Shown here: positions 53,889 to 63,669 of the stretch, piece after piece | Position numbering within the stretch: the first letter of the stretch is position 1 | Layout of the letters: each line of letters starts with the position of its first letter | Assembly (NCBI GenBank): GCA_014529385.2 | Contig: CM043966.1 | Span: 104,729,087 to 104,793,086, forward strand | DNA from: Adiantum capillus-veneris | Taxonomy: Eukaryota > Streptophyta > Polypodiopsida > Polypodiales > Pteridaceae | Length of the DNA: 64,000 bases | Direction: 5' to 3' | The notes under the pieces: model-generated | The model's input: the letters and a program-made list of their open reading frames with translations, nothing else | Database searches by the model: none | What the model was told of the DNA's origin: nothing | Translations under genes and position numbers: made by a program

Positions 53889-54280
53889 AGAGGGGGTGGA
53901 TGTCATGCAGCTGCGCTCCCATGCTAAGGAAGATACCAGAAAGATGCACATTTAGCTTAATTGAAGCTTACCTGATCCTTGATCAGTGTTCAGGGCTTGT
54001 TAACAAGCTATTTGTACGGTTAATGTATGCCAGATGCAGCTTTAAAGGGCCAATATACGCCTTAATGATGCTAAAAAAGAGTATGCTTAAAGTGAGCACA
54101 AATGGGAGTTTATGATTTAGAACTGCAGTGCTTGAAGTGCTCTGCCGGCTTGTCTTTACGACTCATCGATTGGAGCTACGGTGAAAAAGTTATGGCAGTT
54201 TAAAGTTTGAGTCAATTGCAGATCCGTACTAGATTGGGCAACTACAGCTGAGGGGAAAAAAATGAAATCAATGCATGGGC
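53889..54280 (+). mobile_element. Polypurine tract and 3' LTR start of the same element
   Basis: AGAGGGGGTGGA (53889-53900) directly precedes TGTCATGCAG at 53901, about 50 bp after the integrase stop codon, the expected position of a polypurine tract and 3' LTR. The right boundary of the LTR could not be fixed; PPR-like sequence begins by about 54290. Confidence 0.5.
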
Positions 54281-54289
54281 CTAAAGTGC

Positions 54290-54985
54290 TCACTTTGTGG
54301 ATCACGTCGGCCTTTTCAAATTAGTGATCGGAGTTCTAGTTGCCAAGATATTGGCCGTTAAAGATTCACCGGGGGTCGGTTCCGCTCGGTTAGTATGCCA
54401 TCTGGGAGTTTTGAGCTTCATCCAGGTTTTGGAATGCGGTTCATTAAATGCTCAAGGAGAATCTTGTGCGGAATGTCATCTCATATAAGGGTATATTGCA
54501 AGTAAAATTACGGTAATTGATTTGTATGCCTAATGTGGTGATTGGCAGTGCTTGGCTAGCAACAACAAAGCTCTGGCACTCTTTAACTGAATGCAAAGGA
54601 AAGGTCTTTCACCAAATGCAATCACTCATACTTTCATCTTGAATGCATGTGGAACTATTCAAGAAACTGATATGGGCAATTAATTCATGATGATATTGTT
54701 GGTTAAGGGTTGCTGGAAACAAGGTTGAGTTGAGCAATGCCTTAGTCAATATGGATGCCAAATATGGTCTATTTGGGTGGGCAATAAGTGCATGAGGAGC
54801 ATCTTGTTTGGAATGTTGTGCTTGGAAGTACCTTGGCCAATATACATGCCGAATGTGTTGCCTTTACAAAAGCACATCAAGTTTTGGGGGATGAGCATAG
54901 TGTCCTAAATAAAGTGCTAACCTATGCTTTGGTTGACGTATATTATGCCAAGTGTGGTGCCCATTGGGCACTGAATTGGCCACCT
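54290..54985 (+). pseudogene. PPR protein pseudogene
   Basis: In mixed frames: LSFIQVLECGSLNAQGE (54405-54455), ALALFN-MQRKGLSPNAITHTFILNACGTIQETDMG (54570-54680), EHLVWNVVLGSTLANIHAECVAFTKAHQVL (54795-54885) and VLTYALVDVYYAKCGAHWAL (54910-54970). The phrase order (helix A/helix B repeats, 'LVDVY-AKCG') is that of PLS-type PPR proteins. Stops and shifts throughout. Confidence 0.75.
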
Positions 54986-55649
54986 GTAACCACCAAGAGC
55001 CCATTGAGGGCATGGCCACCCAAAGGGTGGCCACCCACCTTATAAAAAAAAATAAGGTTTTATAATGTGAATAAAGAAGAAGCATGGCGTCGAACAACGA
55101 GGGCAGCGCAGCGTGGTGAAAAAGAGCTCGCGCCCAACTCTGGGATGCTCTGTGGAGCGCACACATGAAGCGGGAAATCATCATCTTGGCATAGCAACCT
55201 TGTTCGGCACCAGAAGCACTGAATTTTAAGCTGGTCCACCCTAGCCCTGCCATGTCACCAGGCGAGTTGTCACGTTGCCGTGACAAGCAAAGAGAGGGGA
55301 TTTTTTTTAAAGCTAAATATAGGGAATTTTTTTGGAGCATCAACGGGAGGGCAAGGGAGAACGACGCAGTAGTCGTGTAGGTCGTTCAACCCTCGACGCA
55401 GTAACCGTGTAGATGAGCCTAACAGAAAGAAGAAGACCTAGGTAACACCCCCGATCTAGCAAAGCTCCGAGTCAACGACCCTTTTATCTAAGGCTAAGTG
55501 ATGTAGGTAATTCTAGCCTTGTAGCGTTGCTTCCATGAGAAACATAACACGTGAGTCCAGTCACAATAGCACCTTCCATATGCACAAACAATCTTTTCCA
55601 AGCAGTTAGATTGTACAGGGTCTCTACCCTTACATGTCTACCATAAACC
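54986..55649. other. Spacer left of the intact copia element
   Basis: A CACCC/GGGTGGCCACC-rich patch (55000-55040), an ACGACGCAGTAGTCGTGTAG / TCGACGCAGTAACCGTGTAG near-duplicate (55362-55414) and otherwise unique DNA. No gene supported. Confidence 0.4.
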
Positions 55650-55654
55650 ATCCA
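55650..55654 (+). other. Copia target-site duplication, left
   Basis: ATCCA, identical to 61292-61296. Confidence 0.92.
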
Positions 55655-55741
55655 TGTTAGGAAATAAGACGTAGCTAAATAGATAATTGAGTAGATTACT
55701 TAATGGAGAGAGACAAATTTATATACACGAGATTATAGTGT

Positions 55742-55773
<32 letters not shown>

Positions 55774-56464
55774 CACGATATACGTGGTTCACCCAATGTG
55801 GGCTACGTCCACGGGAAAGCAGCCACTCAATGGCTTTGGTACTTCAAAACAAGAAGTAGTTTACAAAGGGATTATACCCTTAATGGAGCTCCCGCCTTGC
55901 TTCACTCTCACCACCTCACACTCACCTTGTTGCATCAACTTCACACTATGAAATGTGTGTAGAAATGGCCTCCTTTTATAGGCCAAAAGGGCTGCCCTCT
56001 CTTATGAGAGACAGCCATGTGTAGCCGCCCTTGTGCGAATAAGTCCAAATCGGACCCTCCAATCCGCCCATGTGTGGCCGCCCTTGAGAAGACAAGTCCG
56101 CTTTTGAATTCGGCCACCGGCCATTGAATTCGGCCACCGGCCACCGGCCATTGACTTCCGACCACCGGCCACCGGCCATTGACTACCGGCCACCGGCCAA
56201 CCGACCGGTTGTTTTCCGACCACTTTCCGATTGCCGTCCGGCCATAATATTCCGGCGAAAAGGAATATTCCGGCGAAAAAAAGTCTCGGGGGCCTCCGCC
56301 CCCGAGGCCTTTAAAGTTGCCCCTGATTCTTGTCTGTGAAAATTTTGGTTTCCGGTGAGTGGTTTTCCTTCACGCACGATGGCTTCTCCTCATAATGGGG
56401 GCCTTACAAATGTGCGCTTTTACCGCAGAAAATTACAAGGGTAAATCAGGCTCCATACTTAACA
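55655..56464 (-). mobile_element. Copia 3' LTR
   Basis: 810 bp. In element orientation it carries TATAAAAGG (complement of 55973-55980) as promoter TATA box, a GC-rich 9-bp hairpin (56285-56293 with 56298-56306, loop CTCC), a GGCCACCGGCCATTGA minisatellite (56112-56205) and a GA/CT microsatellite near the U5 end (55743-55769). Confidence 0.95.
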
Positions 56465-56475
56465 ATCTCCCACTT
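56465..56475 (-). promoter_or_regulatory. Polypurine tract
   Basis: Minus strand AAGTGGGAGAT immediately before the 3' LTR (TGTTAAG). This is the conserved plus-strand primer of plant copia elements. Confidence 0.92.
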
Positions 56476-56524
56476 GGAGACTGATCTCCAAACCAAACCT
56501 GTGACTGCTTTCCATTTTGGCTTT

Positions 56525-59500
56525 TTATCCTTGAATGCCGATTGAAGATGAGCAAAAGCTCAACTTCTCCTTGTTGACCACCTTTGTAAACATGTCTGCA
56601 GGATTTTCACTTGTATGCACCTTTCCTAGCTTTAGTTGTCCCTCTTCCAAAAGAGTGCGTATGAAGTGATATCTCACCTCAATGTGCTTTGTCCTTGAAT
56701 GAAAGGCTGAGTTCTTCGCAAGATGGATAGCGCTTTGGCTATCACTGTACAAGACACAATTGTCTTGTTTGAATCCAAGCTCTTCTAAGAATCTGTGAAG
56801 CCACAGAATTTCTTTGCTTGCCTCCGTCATTGCTACATACTCTGCTTCCGTGGTAGAAAGTGAAACCACTTTCTGCAGCTTTGAAGCCCAGCTTACTGCT
56901 GTGCCTCCAACCGTGAACACATAGCCAGTAGTGCTCCTTCGAGTATCTTTGTCACCTGCCATATCTGCATCAGCATACCCTTCTAGAAAAATATCAGTTC
57001 CTCCAAAATACAAAGCATTTGTTGTTGTCCCTTTTAGATACCTAAGTATCCACTTCACAGCTTGCCAATGCTCTTTACCTGGGTTGTCCATGAACCTACT
57101 CACAACTCCCACTGCATGTGCAATGTCTGGCCTTGTCCAGACCATAGCATACATTAGAGAACCTACCGCTGCAGCATATGGAACTTTAGACATATAGGCT
57201 ATCTCCTCTTGTGTCTTTGGACACATATCCTTCGTTAGTTTAAAATGACCAGCCAAAGGTGTAGAAACTGGTTTTGCATTTTGCATTGCAAACCTTTCTA
57301 GTACCTTCTTGATGTAATCTTCTTGAGATAGCTTTATTGTCTTCTTCGTCCTGTCCCTTGATATTTTCATACCAAGTGTCCTCTTTGCAGCACCTAAATC
57401 TTTCATTGAAAAAGATTTGGACAGCTCCTCTTTTAGGTCTTTGATGTCCTGCATGTTAGCACTTGCAATCAACATGTCATCAACATACAACATTAGGATG
57501 ATGAATTTCCCATCTCCCAAATTCTTCGTGTAGACGCAATGATCCGAGTTGCATCTTGTGAATCCATGATCCAACATCCATCGATCAAACTTCAAGTACC
57601 ATTGTCTTGATGCTTGCTTTAAACCATACAAGCTCTTCTTTAATCTGCAAACCATTTTCTCCTTACCTTTTACTTCATACCCCTTTGGTTGAAGCATGTA
57701 GATTTCCTCCTCTAAGTCACCGTGAGGGAATGCCGTATTTACATCCATTTGCTCGAGATTTAGATCATGAGCAGCCACAAGGCTTAAAACAAGCCTAATT
57801 GAGTTCATTTTTACAACAGGAGAAAATATTTCATTGAAGTCAATACCTTTCTTTTGAGAAAAACCTTTTACCACAAGCCTAGATTTGTACCTTTTCTTCC
57901 CACCTTCTTCTTCCTTTATCTTGTACACCCATTTGTTTTGAAGTGCCCGCTTACCTTTAGGCAACTCAACCAACTCCCATGTTTGGTTCTGATGTAGTGA
58001 GTCCATCTCCACTTGCATGCTCTTCGTCCATTCTTCTTTGGATTCATGTTGCATAGCTTCTTCATATGATTCCGGCTCTCCAGAATCTGAGATCAAGAGA
58101 TGGTTGAAGGAAGGAACAAACCTTTCTGGAGGTCTACTTGCTCTTGTAGATCTTCGGGGAATAGGTTGAGGCTCCTCATTTGGTTGATGTTGTTGCACAT
58201 TGTCACCGTTTGCAGTCCTTGAGTCTTCACCGTCCTCAAGCTCCATGTACTCATCACCTGTTTCTTTTGTTTGTTTTCTTTCCAAGTAATCTTTGTACAT
58301 ATTTTGTTCATTAAAAATTACATCCCTACTCCTTAAGATTTTACCATCTTCAGGATTCCATAGGCGATACCCAAAGTCTCCTTCTCCATAGCCAATGAAG
58401 AAACACTTTTTGGACTTTGCATCTAACTTTGATCTTAGGCTTCTATCTATGTGCATGAAAGCCTCACACCCAAACACTTTGAGAAATGCATAATTCACCG
58501 GTTTACCTGTCCATGCCTCTTCTGGAACTCCCCCATCCAATGCCATTGAGGGTGACCGATTGATTAAGTACACAGACGTACTTACAGCTTCCGCCCAAAG
58601 TTCAAGCGGTAGGCCTGCATGTAGCCGCATGCTTCGTGCTCGTTCCATAATTGTCCTGTTCATCCTTTCCGAAATCCCATTTTGTTGAGGTGTCCTTGGG
58701 GTTGTCCTTTGCCTCCGAATTCCATTGCTAGCACAAAAGCTTTCAAAAGCTTGGCTGCAATATTCACCTCCATTGTCGGATCTGAGGCATTTAACCTTGG
58801 TACCTGTTTCATTCTCCACAAAGGCTTTCCACCTTTGAAATATGGAAAATACATCGGATTTATTCTTCATGACATAAACCCATGTTTTTCTAGTCGCATC
58901 GTCTATGAATGTTACATAGTACAATGAGCCACCAAGTGATGGTGTACTTGCAGGACCCCAAACATCAGAATGAACCAACTCAAGTTTTTTATTTTTTCTT
59001 TCATTTCCTGATTTTTGAAATTTTACCCTCTTTTGTTTACCATAAACACAATCTTCACAGAACTCTAAGTCCACTTCTTTCAAACCTGGTAGAAGCTTCT
59101 TTGTTTGAAGGATTTGCATTCCTTTGGCACTCATATGCCCAAGTCGGTAGTGCCACACCGCACTGTCAACTTCTGTAGTTGCTGCACAAGCTGAAGGTTG
59201 CGTGCTAACAGCACACAAGTAAAGTGTACTGACTTTTTCACCCTTGGCAACCACCAAAGATCCCTTTGAGATCTTCCACCGTTTGTTTCCGAATGCAATG
59301 TTGTGACCTTCATCGTCCAATTGTCCTGTAGAGATCAAATTTTTGCGAAGAGAAGGAACATGCCTAACATCTTTAAGCTTCCATTCATTTCCGTTAGCAG
59401 TTTTGATAGAAACTGTACCTTTGCCGACAATCTCACAAGCTTCATCATCTCCCAAGTATACATACCCAAAATTACCTTTGGTGTAGTCTTGGAAATGTTG

Positions 59501-60406
59501 CTTGTGTGGTGTCGCATGGAATGAAGCCCCGGAATCTACTATCCAGGAATTAGACACATTGTCTAATGAGAGAATTAGAGCATCTTGCTCTACTTTACCT
59601 GCCACATTGGCCTCCGATGTTGGCTTGTTGTCTTGAGACTCTGTCTCCTTCTTCTTCTTGGACCAGCAATCCTTCTTGACGTGGCCCTTCTTGCCGCAGT
59701 TCCAACATTCAAGAACTGACTTTGTTCGTGATTTGCTCCGTCTTGAGCGATCACGACCCTTTTGGTTTTTGAACCTCTCCTTAGGCCTTCCTCTTGTTTC
59801 CACTGATAGTGCAACACTTGATGATTCTCCTGTGCTTCTCCTTCGCATTTCCTCGCTTAGAAGAACACCCACAACATCATCAAACTTAAGAGTATTTGTG
59901 CCAGAGATAGAATTACTTACAGCCATCACAAGGCTGTCCCAACTATCCGGTAGAGATGATAGTATAAGGAGAGCTCGCACTTCGTCATCGAAATTGATTT
60001 TCACTGATCGAAGTTGACTTATGTTTGTGTTAAAGTCATTTAGGTGTTCTGCAACTGAACCATTCTCTGCCATCTTTAGATTGAACAAGCGCTTCATAAG
60101 AAATACCTTATTGGATGCCGATGGTTTCTCGTAGAAGTCGTCAAGTGACTTCATCAAGTCCTCCGTGGTCTTCATCTCCGAAACATTGAAGGCCACCGTT
60201 GACGCCAAGCTTAACCGGATTGTTCCCAGTGCCTTTCGATCAAGGACAATCCATGCTTCATCTGCCATTGTTGCGGGCTTCTTCGCAAGACCGCCTAGTG
60301 GCAAATAGAGGTCCTTCTGGTAGAGATAGTCTTCAATCTGCATCTTCCAATGTTGGTAGTTTTTGCCGTTGAACTTCTCAATCTTGAGCTTCCCCTCCTC
60401 CGCCAT
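56525..60406 (-). CDS. Copia Gag-Pol polyprotein, 1293 aa
   Basis: Single uninterrupted frame. I start it at the ATG 60406 (MAEEGKLKIEKFNGKNY); the frame is open a little further up but only from GTG. Domains by residue: gag of the UBN2/DUF4219 type (about 1-200), zinc knuckle CWNCGKKGHVKKDC (234-247) and protease WIVDSGASFHA (DSG at 291). The integrase has an HHCC zinc site (H419, H424, C450, C453) and core D481, D544 (SDNGGEY) and E580 (NGISERMNR). Reverse transcriptase has YVDD at 974-977, and RNase H has DADMAGD and LSTTEAEYVAM (about 1130-1200). It ends ENPADMFTK...IQG. All catalytic residues are present. One departure from family habit is TAFPHGD for TAFLHGD in the reverse transcriptase. 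Confidence 0.96.
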   Translation of the reverse strand: MAEEGKLKIEKFNGKNYQHWKMQIEDYLYQKDLYLPLGGLAKKPATMADEAWIVLDRKALGTIRLSLASTVAFNVSEMKTTEDLMKSLDDFYEKPSASNKVFLMKRLFNLKMAENGSVAEHLNDFNTNISQLRSVKINFDDEVRALLILSSLPDSWDSLVMAVSNSISGTNTLKFDDVVGVLLSEEMRRRSTGESSSVALSVETRGRPKERFKNQKGRDRSRRSKSRTKSVLECWNCGKKGHVKKDCWSKKKKETESQDNKPTSEANVAGKVEQDALILSLDNVSNSWIVDSGASFHATPHKQHFQDYTKGNFGYVYLGDDEACEIVGKGTVSIKTANGNEWKLKDVRHVPSLRKNLISTGQLDDEGHNIAFGNKRWKISKGSLVVAKGEKVSTLYLCAVSTQPSACAATTEVDSAVWHYRLGHMSAKGMQILQTKKLLPGLKEVDLEFCEDCVYGKQKRVKFQKSGNERKNKKLELVHSDVWGPASTPSLGGSLYYVTFIDDATRKTWVYVMKNKSDVFSIFQRWKAFVENETGTKVKCLRSDNGGEYCSQAFESFCASNGIRRQRTTPRTPQQNGISERMNRTIMERARSMRLHAGLPLELWAEAVSTSVYLINRSPSMALDGGVPEEAWTGKPVNYAFLKVFGCEAFMHIDRSLRSKLDAKSKKCFFIGYGEGDFGYRLWNPEDGKILRSRDVIFNEQNMYKDYLERKQTKETGDEYMELEDGEDSRTANGDNVQQHQPNEEPQPIPRRSTRASRPPERFVPSFNHLLISDSGEPESYEEAMQHESKEEWTKSMQVEMDSLHQNQTWELVELPKGKRALQNKWVYKIKEEEGGKKRYKSRLVVKGFSQKKGIDFNEIFSPVVKMNSIRLVLSLVAAHDLNLEQMDVNTAFPHGDLEEEIYMLQPKGYEVKGKEKMVCRLKKSLYGLKQASRQWYLKFDRWMLDHGFTRCNSDHCVYTKNLGDGKFIILMLYVDDMLIASANMQDIKDLKEELSKSFSMKDLGAAKRTLGMKISRDRTKKTIKLSQEDYIKKVLERFAMQNAKPVSTPLAGHFKLTKDMCPKTQEEIAYMSKVPYAAAVGSLMYAMVWTRPDIAHAVGVVSRFMDNPGKEHWQAVKWILRYLKGTTTNALYFGGTDIFLEGYADADMAGDKDTRRSTTGYVFTVGGTAVSWASKLQKVVSLSTTEAEYVAMTEASKEILWLHRFLEELGFKQDNCVLYSDSQSAIHLAKNSAFHSRTKHIEVRYHFIRTLLEEGQLKLGKVHTSENPADMFTKVVNKEKLSFCSSSIGIQG

Positions 60407-60461
60407 AACTCCCACTCAATTCAAGGAATCCTTTCCTTGAGATAATTTAGCTACGAGCAAA

Positions 60462-60477
60462 CCTTGCTCTGATACCA
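60462..60477 (-). promoter_or_regulatory. Primer-binding site, initiator tRNA-Met
   Basis: Minus strand reads TGGTATCAGAGCAAGG, beginning two bases after the 5' LTR end. TGGTATCAGAGC is complementary to the 3' end of plant initiator tRNA-Met and is the usual copia primer site. Confidence 0.93.
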
Positions 60478-60479
60478 GT

Positions 60480-60564
60480 TGTTAGGAAATAAGACGTAGC
60501 TAAATAGATAATTGAGTAGATTACTTAATGGAGAGAGACAAATTTATATACACGAGATTATAGT

Positions 60565-60600
<36 letters not shown>

Positions 60601-61291
60601 CACGATATACGTGGTTCACCCAATGTGGGCTACGTCCACGGGAAAGCAGCCACTCAATGGCTTTGGTACTTCAAAACAAGAAGTAGTTTACAAAGGGATT
60701 ATACCCTTAATGGAGCTCCCGCCTTGCTTCACTCTCACCACCTCACACTCACCTTGTTGCATCAACTTCACACTATGAAATGTGTGTAGAAATGGCCTCC
60801 TTTTATAGGCCAAAAGGGCTGCCCTCTCTTATGAGAGACAGCCATGTGTAGCCGCCCTTGTGCGAATAAGTCCAAATCGGACCCTCCAATCCGCCCATGT
60901 GTGGCCGCCCTTGAGAAGACAAGTCCGCTTTTGAATTCGGCCACCGGCCATTGAATTCGGCCACCGGCCACCGGCCATTGACTTCCGACCACCGGCCACC
61001 GGCCATTGACTACCGGCCACCGGCCAACCGACCGGTTGTTTTCCGACCACTTTCCGACTGCCGTCCGGCCATAATATTCCGGCGAAAAGGAATATTCCGG
61101 CGAAAAAAAGTCTCGGGGGCCTCCGCCCCCGAGGCCTTTAAAGTTGCCCCTGATTCTTGTCTGTGAAAATTTTGGTTTCCGGTGAGTGGTTTTCCTTCAC
61201 GCACGATGGCTTCTCCTCATAATGGGGGCCTTACAAATGTGCGCTTTTACCGCAGAAAATTACAAGGGTAAATCAGGCTCCATACTTAACA
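60480..61291 (-). mobile_element. Copia 5' LTR with promoter
   Basis: 812 bp, same parts as the 3' LTR: TATA box complement at 60800-60807, hairpin 61112-61120 with 61125-61133, and microsatellite at about 60567-60596. Transcription would start in this LTR and run toward lower coordinates through gag-pol. Confidence 0.95.
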
Positions 61292-61296
61292 ATCCA
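61292..61296 (+). other. Copia target-site duplication, right
   Basis: ATCCA, identical to 55650-55654. Confidence 0.92.
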
Positions 61297-62859
61297 AACC
61301 ACTTCATGATCTAATCCCAAACCATAAACCATAATCTAATCACATCACACGGGTGAGCACTCCACCCAACTTGGGTGAGACAATCTTGCATAACCACTTT
61401 AGAACATAACATGGCTGCAAAAAATTTGGTAGCATTTCGGTAGCACAACCATAACCAGAAAAAAAACCAAGAGCCGCACCAGCTTCCACCAAAAAAATCA
61501 CTACCATAATCCATGAGGGATCTCAGCCGTTGACCACAAATCATATTCACACTGGACCAACTCCCACACTTGGAGTTTGACATATCCACTACACACTTAA
61601 ATCTTCTATGTTATGCTAGGTCTATCCACGTCACATATTGTCGATAAAGTTAGATTTAGATTCACTCAATCAAAGTTCACACACATGGCTCTTAAGACAT
61701 GAGCTTTTCATGCATGAAATAAGTATGACCAGCAACTAAACATGATATAAAAATCCAATTTTGAAAACATCTAATCATGCAAAGTTGATGCATCATATCT
61801 GTACTTCACCTCTCTAGCACATAGAGCTAGTTTTGACCTAGAAAGGTGGGAAGCAATCATAACTATGCACATGAGGCAACCACATCTATCCATAAGGTTC
61901 CATACATCATATGATATCATTCCATCACCATAAACATGATGTAAAATAGCACGCGACCCTTAGGTCGACCATAAACCATAAGTTCACACATATGCAAAGA
62001 ATAACTTTTTGCCATTTTGGGGAGCATGCATAACATGCAAATGGAAGTGTTTGACCTCAAACCAATGCATCAAGCTTAGCTCCATAATTTAGAATAACAC
62101 TCTATCACATCACTTTGCCCATTTGACACTCACACAACAAACAATAACATAGAAAGAAAACCACTTTATATTCATATCTGCCTGTGCAGTTCGGGTTGAC
62201 TAACCATATACCCGCACACGAGTTTATGAACATCTAATACTTGAAATCAATTCACCAAAATAAACCATAAATCATACATAAACGGCTCGGTTAACTCATG
62301 ACGTCATATGGCACTCCCCCTTGGTAGCACCCCTTCATGCGTAGGTAAACCCGTTTATGGAAGGATTAATAACTCGCATACCCAAGGTGATAATGGAGTC
62401 CTAAATTATTAAGTTTAATCAAGATTTTTAATTGGTTAAGTGGGTTTGCCCATCCGGTGAATCTATATAGTGGTTCTCCAAGGAGCCTTGGGTCCAAAAT
62501 TTTGACTGTGTAGTGGGCAGCAAGCTGTTTTTTGACCATATCTCTTAGCTCGCTGTGATTTTTACATGACACCAAAGAGAAAAAATGTTCTAAATGATGT
62601 GCTTTATCTTTGGTTTAAAGGGCTTGGGCTGATTCATAATGGTTTGTGAGTCATGACCAAAACAGTGTTCCTACCGCTTCTATGACAAAAAGCGCTTTTT
62701 ATGCACGCACGTGATCATAAACACATCGTGTGAATAAATCAACGTGTTAAACATGATAAAATAATTATTGAGCAACTTCATACGTACTCGACAAATCCAT
62801 ACATACACTCGTATATGAAAAAAACAATCACCGACAGGGTGTCTACTCAGAAAAACGAC

Positions 62860-62860
<1 letters not shown>
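61297..62860. other. AT-rich spacer, nothing recognised
   Basis: Many ACATCATA/CCATAAACCATAA-like words but no clear tandem unit, gene or element end. Confidence 0.4.
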
Positions 62861-62904
<44 letters not shown>

Positions 62905-63136
62905 GATGGCTATGGAGTTTAGAGCTTCTCACCGTGCTTTAAACTTGATTAGGGGCTGTTGAAAGGCTTCTTGTTTTGCCTAAAGAGAGCGGCGATGAGA
63001 GCTACGTAGAGGTTTTCACCACGAGAGCTTTCGGAGAGCGCATACACTGTGAAACGAGAGAGGAGATAGTAATCAAGTAGAGAGAGAGAGAGAGTATCCT
63101 TCTTCTTCTTCTTCTTCTTCTTCTTCTTCTTCTTCC
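62861..63136. repeat. Microsatellites (GA)n, (GA)n and (TTC)n
   Basis: GA runs at about 62862-62900 and 63077-63094, and TTC at about 63099-63135. Minus-strand frames with a lysine run are artefacts of the TTC repeat. Confidence 0.93.
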
Positions 63137-63660
63137 CGTAAAGAAGAGAGAAGAGATTATGGAGATGGTGATGAAAAATTTGCACCACTCTGTATAATAG
63201 ATAAGTATTGCCTTGCGATAGTAGACGCAACCAATGGCACTGAAAACTGAGCAGTCCCTGCCAATTTATAGGCATTGCAACCAGCAAGACTGATGTCCAA
63301 GCCAAAAACTAGCGCTAGTTTTTTTGCCTAGAATAGCTGCAAGCTTTTGGGCACTTTGCTAAAAAAATGTTTTGGCTTTTGGTGGTCAACTCTCCCGTTT
63401 ACCATTCAATTTTTACAGTAAAACTGATCAATTGAACAGTATCCAGCCAACTAATGAAACCTTGACTAGACTATGCCACACTGTGATGTCTCGACATAAT
63501 TATGACTTTCTCGTATTGCCCCGGTGTATTTACGATATTGCTTTTTTATTAAAAAAAAAATTCGTAAAAATCCCGTTTAGTCTCGTTTTTTTTCCGAGTG
63601 ATCGTTTTTTTCTCCAAGTGATCATTTTTAAATCCGACGGAAACTAAAATTAATATTTTT
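63137..63660. other. Spacer, nothing recognised
   Basis: Unique-looking DNA, becoming A/T-rich toward 63540. No supported gene. Confidence 0.4.
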
Positions 63661-63669
63661 ATATTTAGG

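Larger units (their letters stand above)
55655..61291 (-). mobile_element. Intact young Ty1/copia retrotransposon, 5637 bp
   Basis: LTRs 55655-56464 (3' LTR, 810 bp) and 60480-61291 (5' LTR, 812 bp) begin TGTTA and end TAACA. The element is flanked by ATCCA at 55650-55654 and 61292-61296 (5-bp target duplication). By eye the LTRs differ by one substitution (T at 56230 against C at the matching site near 61057) and one GA unit in the microsatellite. Primer site, polypurine tract and a single gag-pol frame are all present. Near-identical LTRs mean a very recent insertion. The fragment at 7528-8620 is an older relative. All structural parts for transposition are visible. Confidence 0.96.

Noticed and set aside
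60407-60415. Upstream start for the copia polyprotein
   Set aside because: The first codon there is GTG. A eukaryotic gene would start at the ATG at 60406, which begins MAEEGKLK as in related gag proteins.
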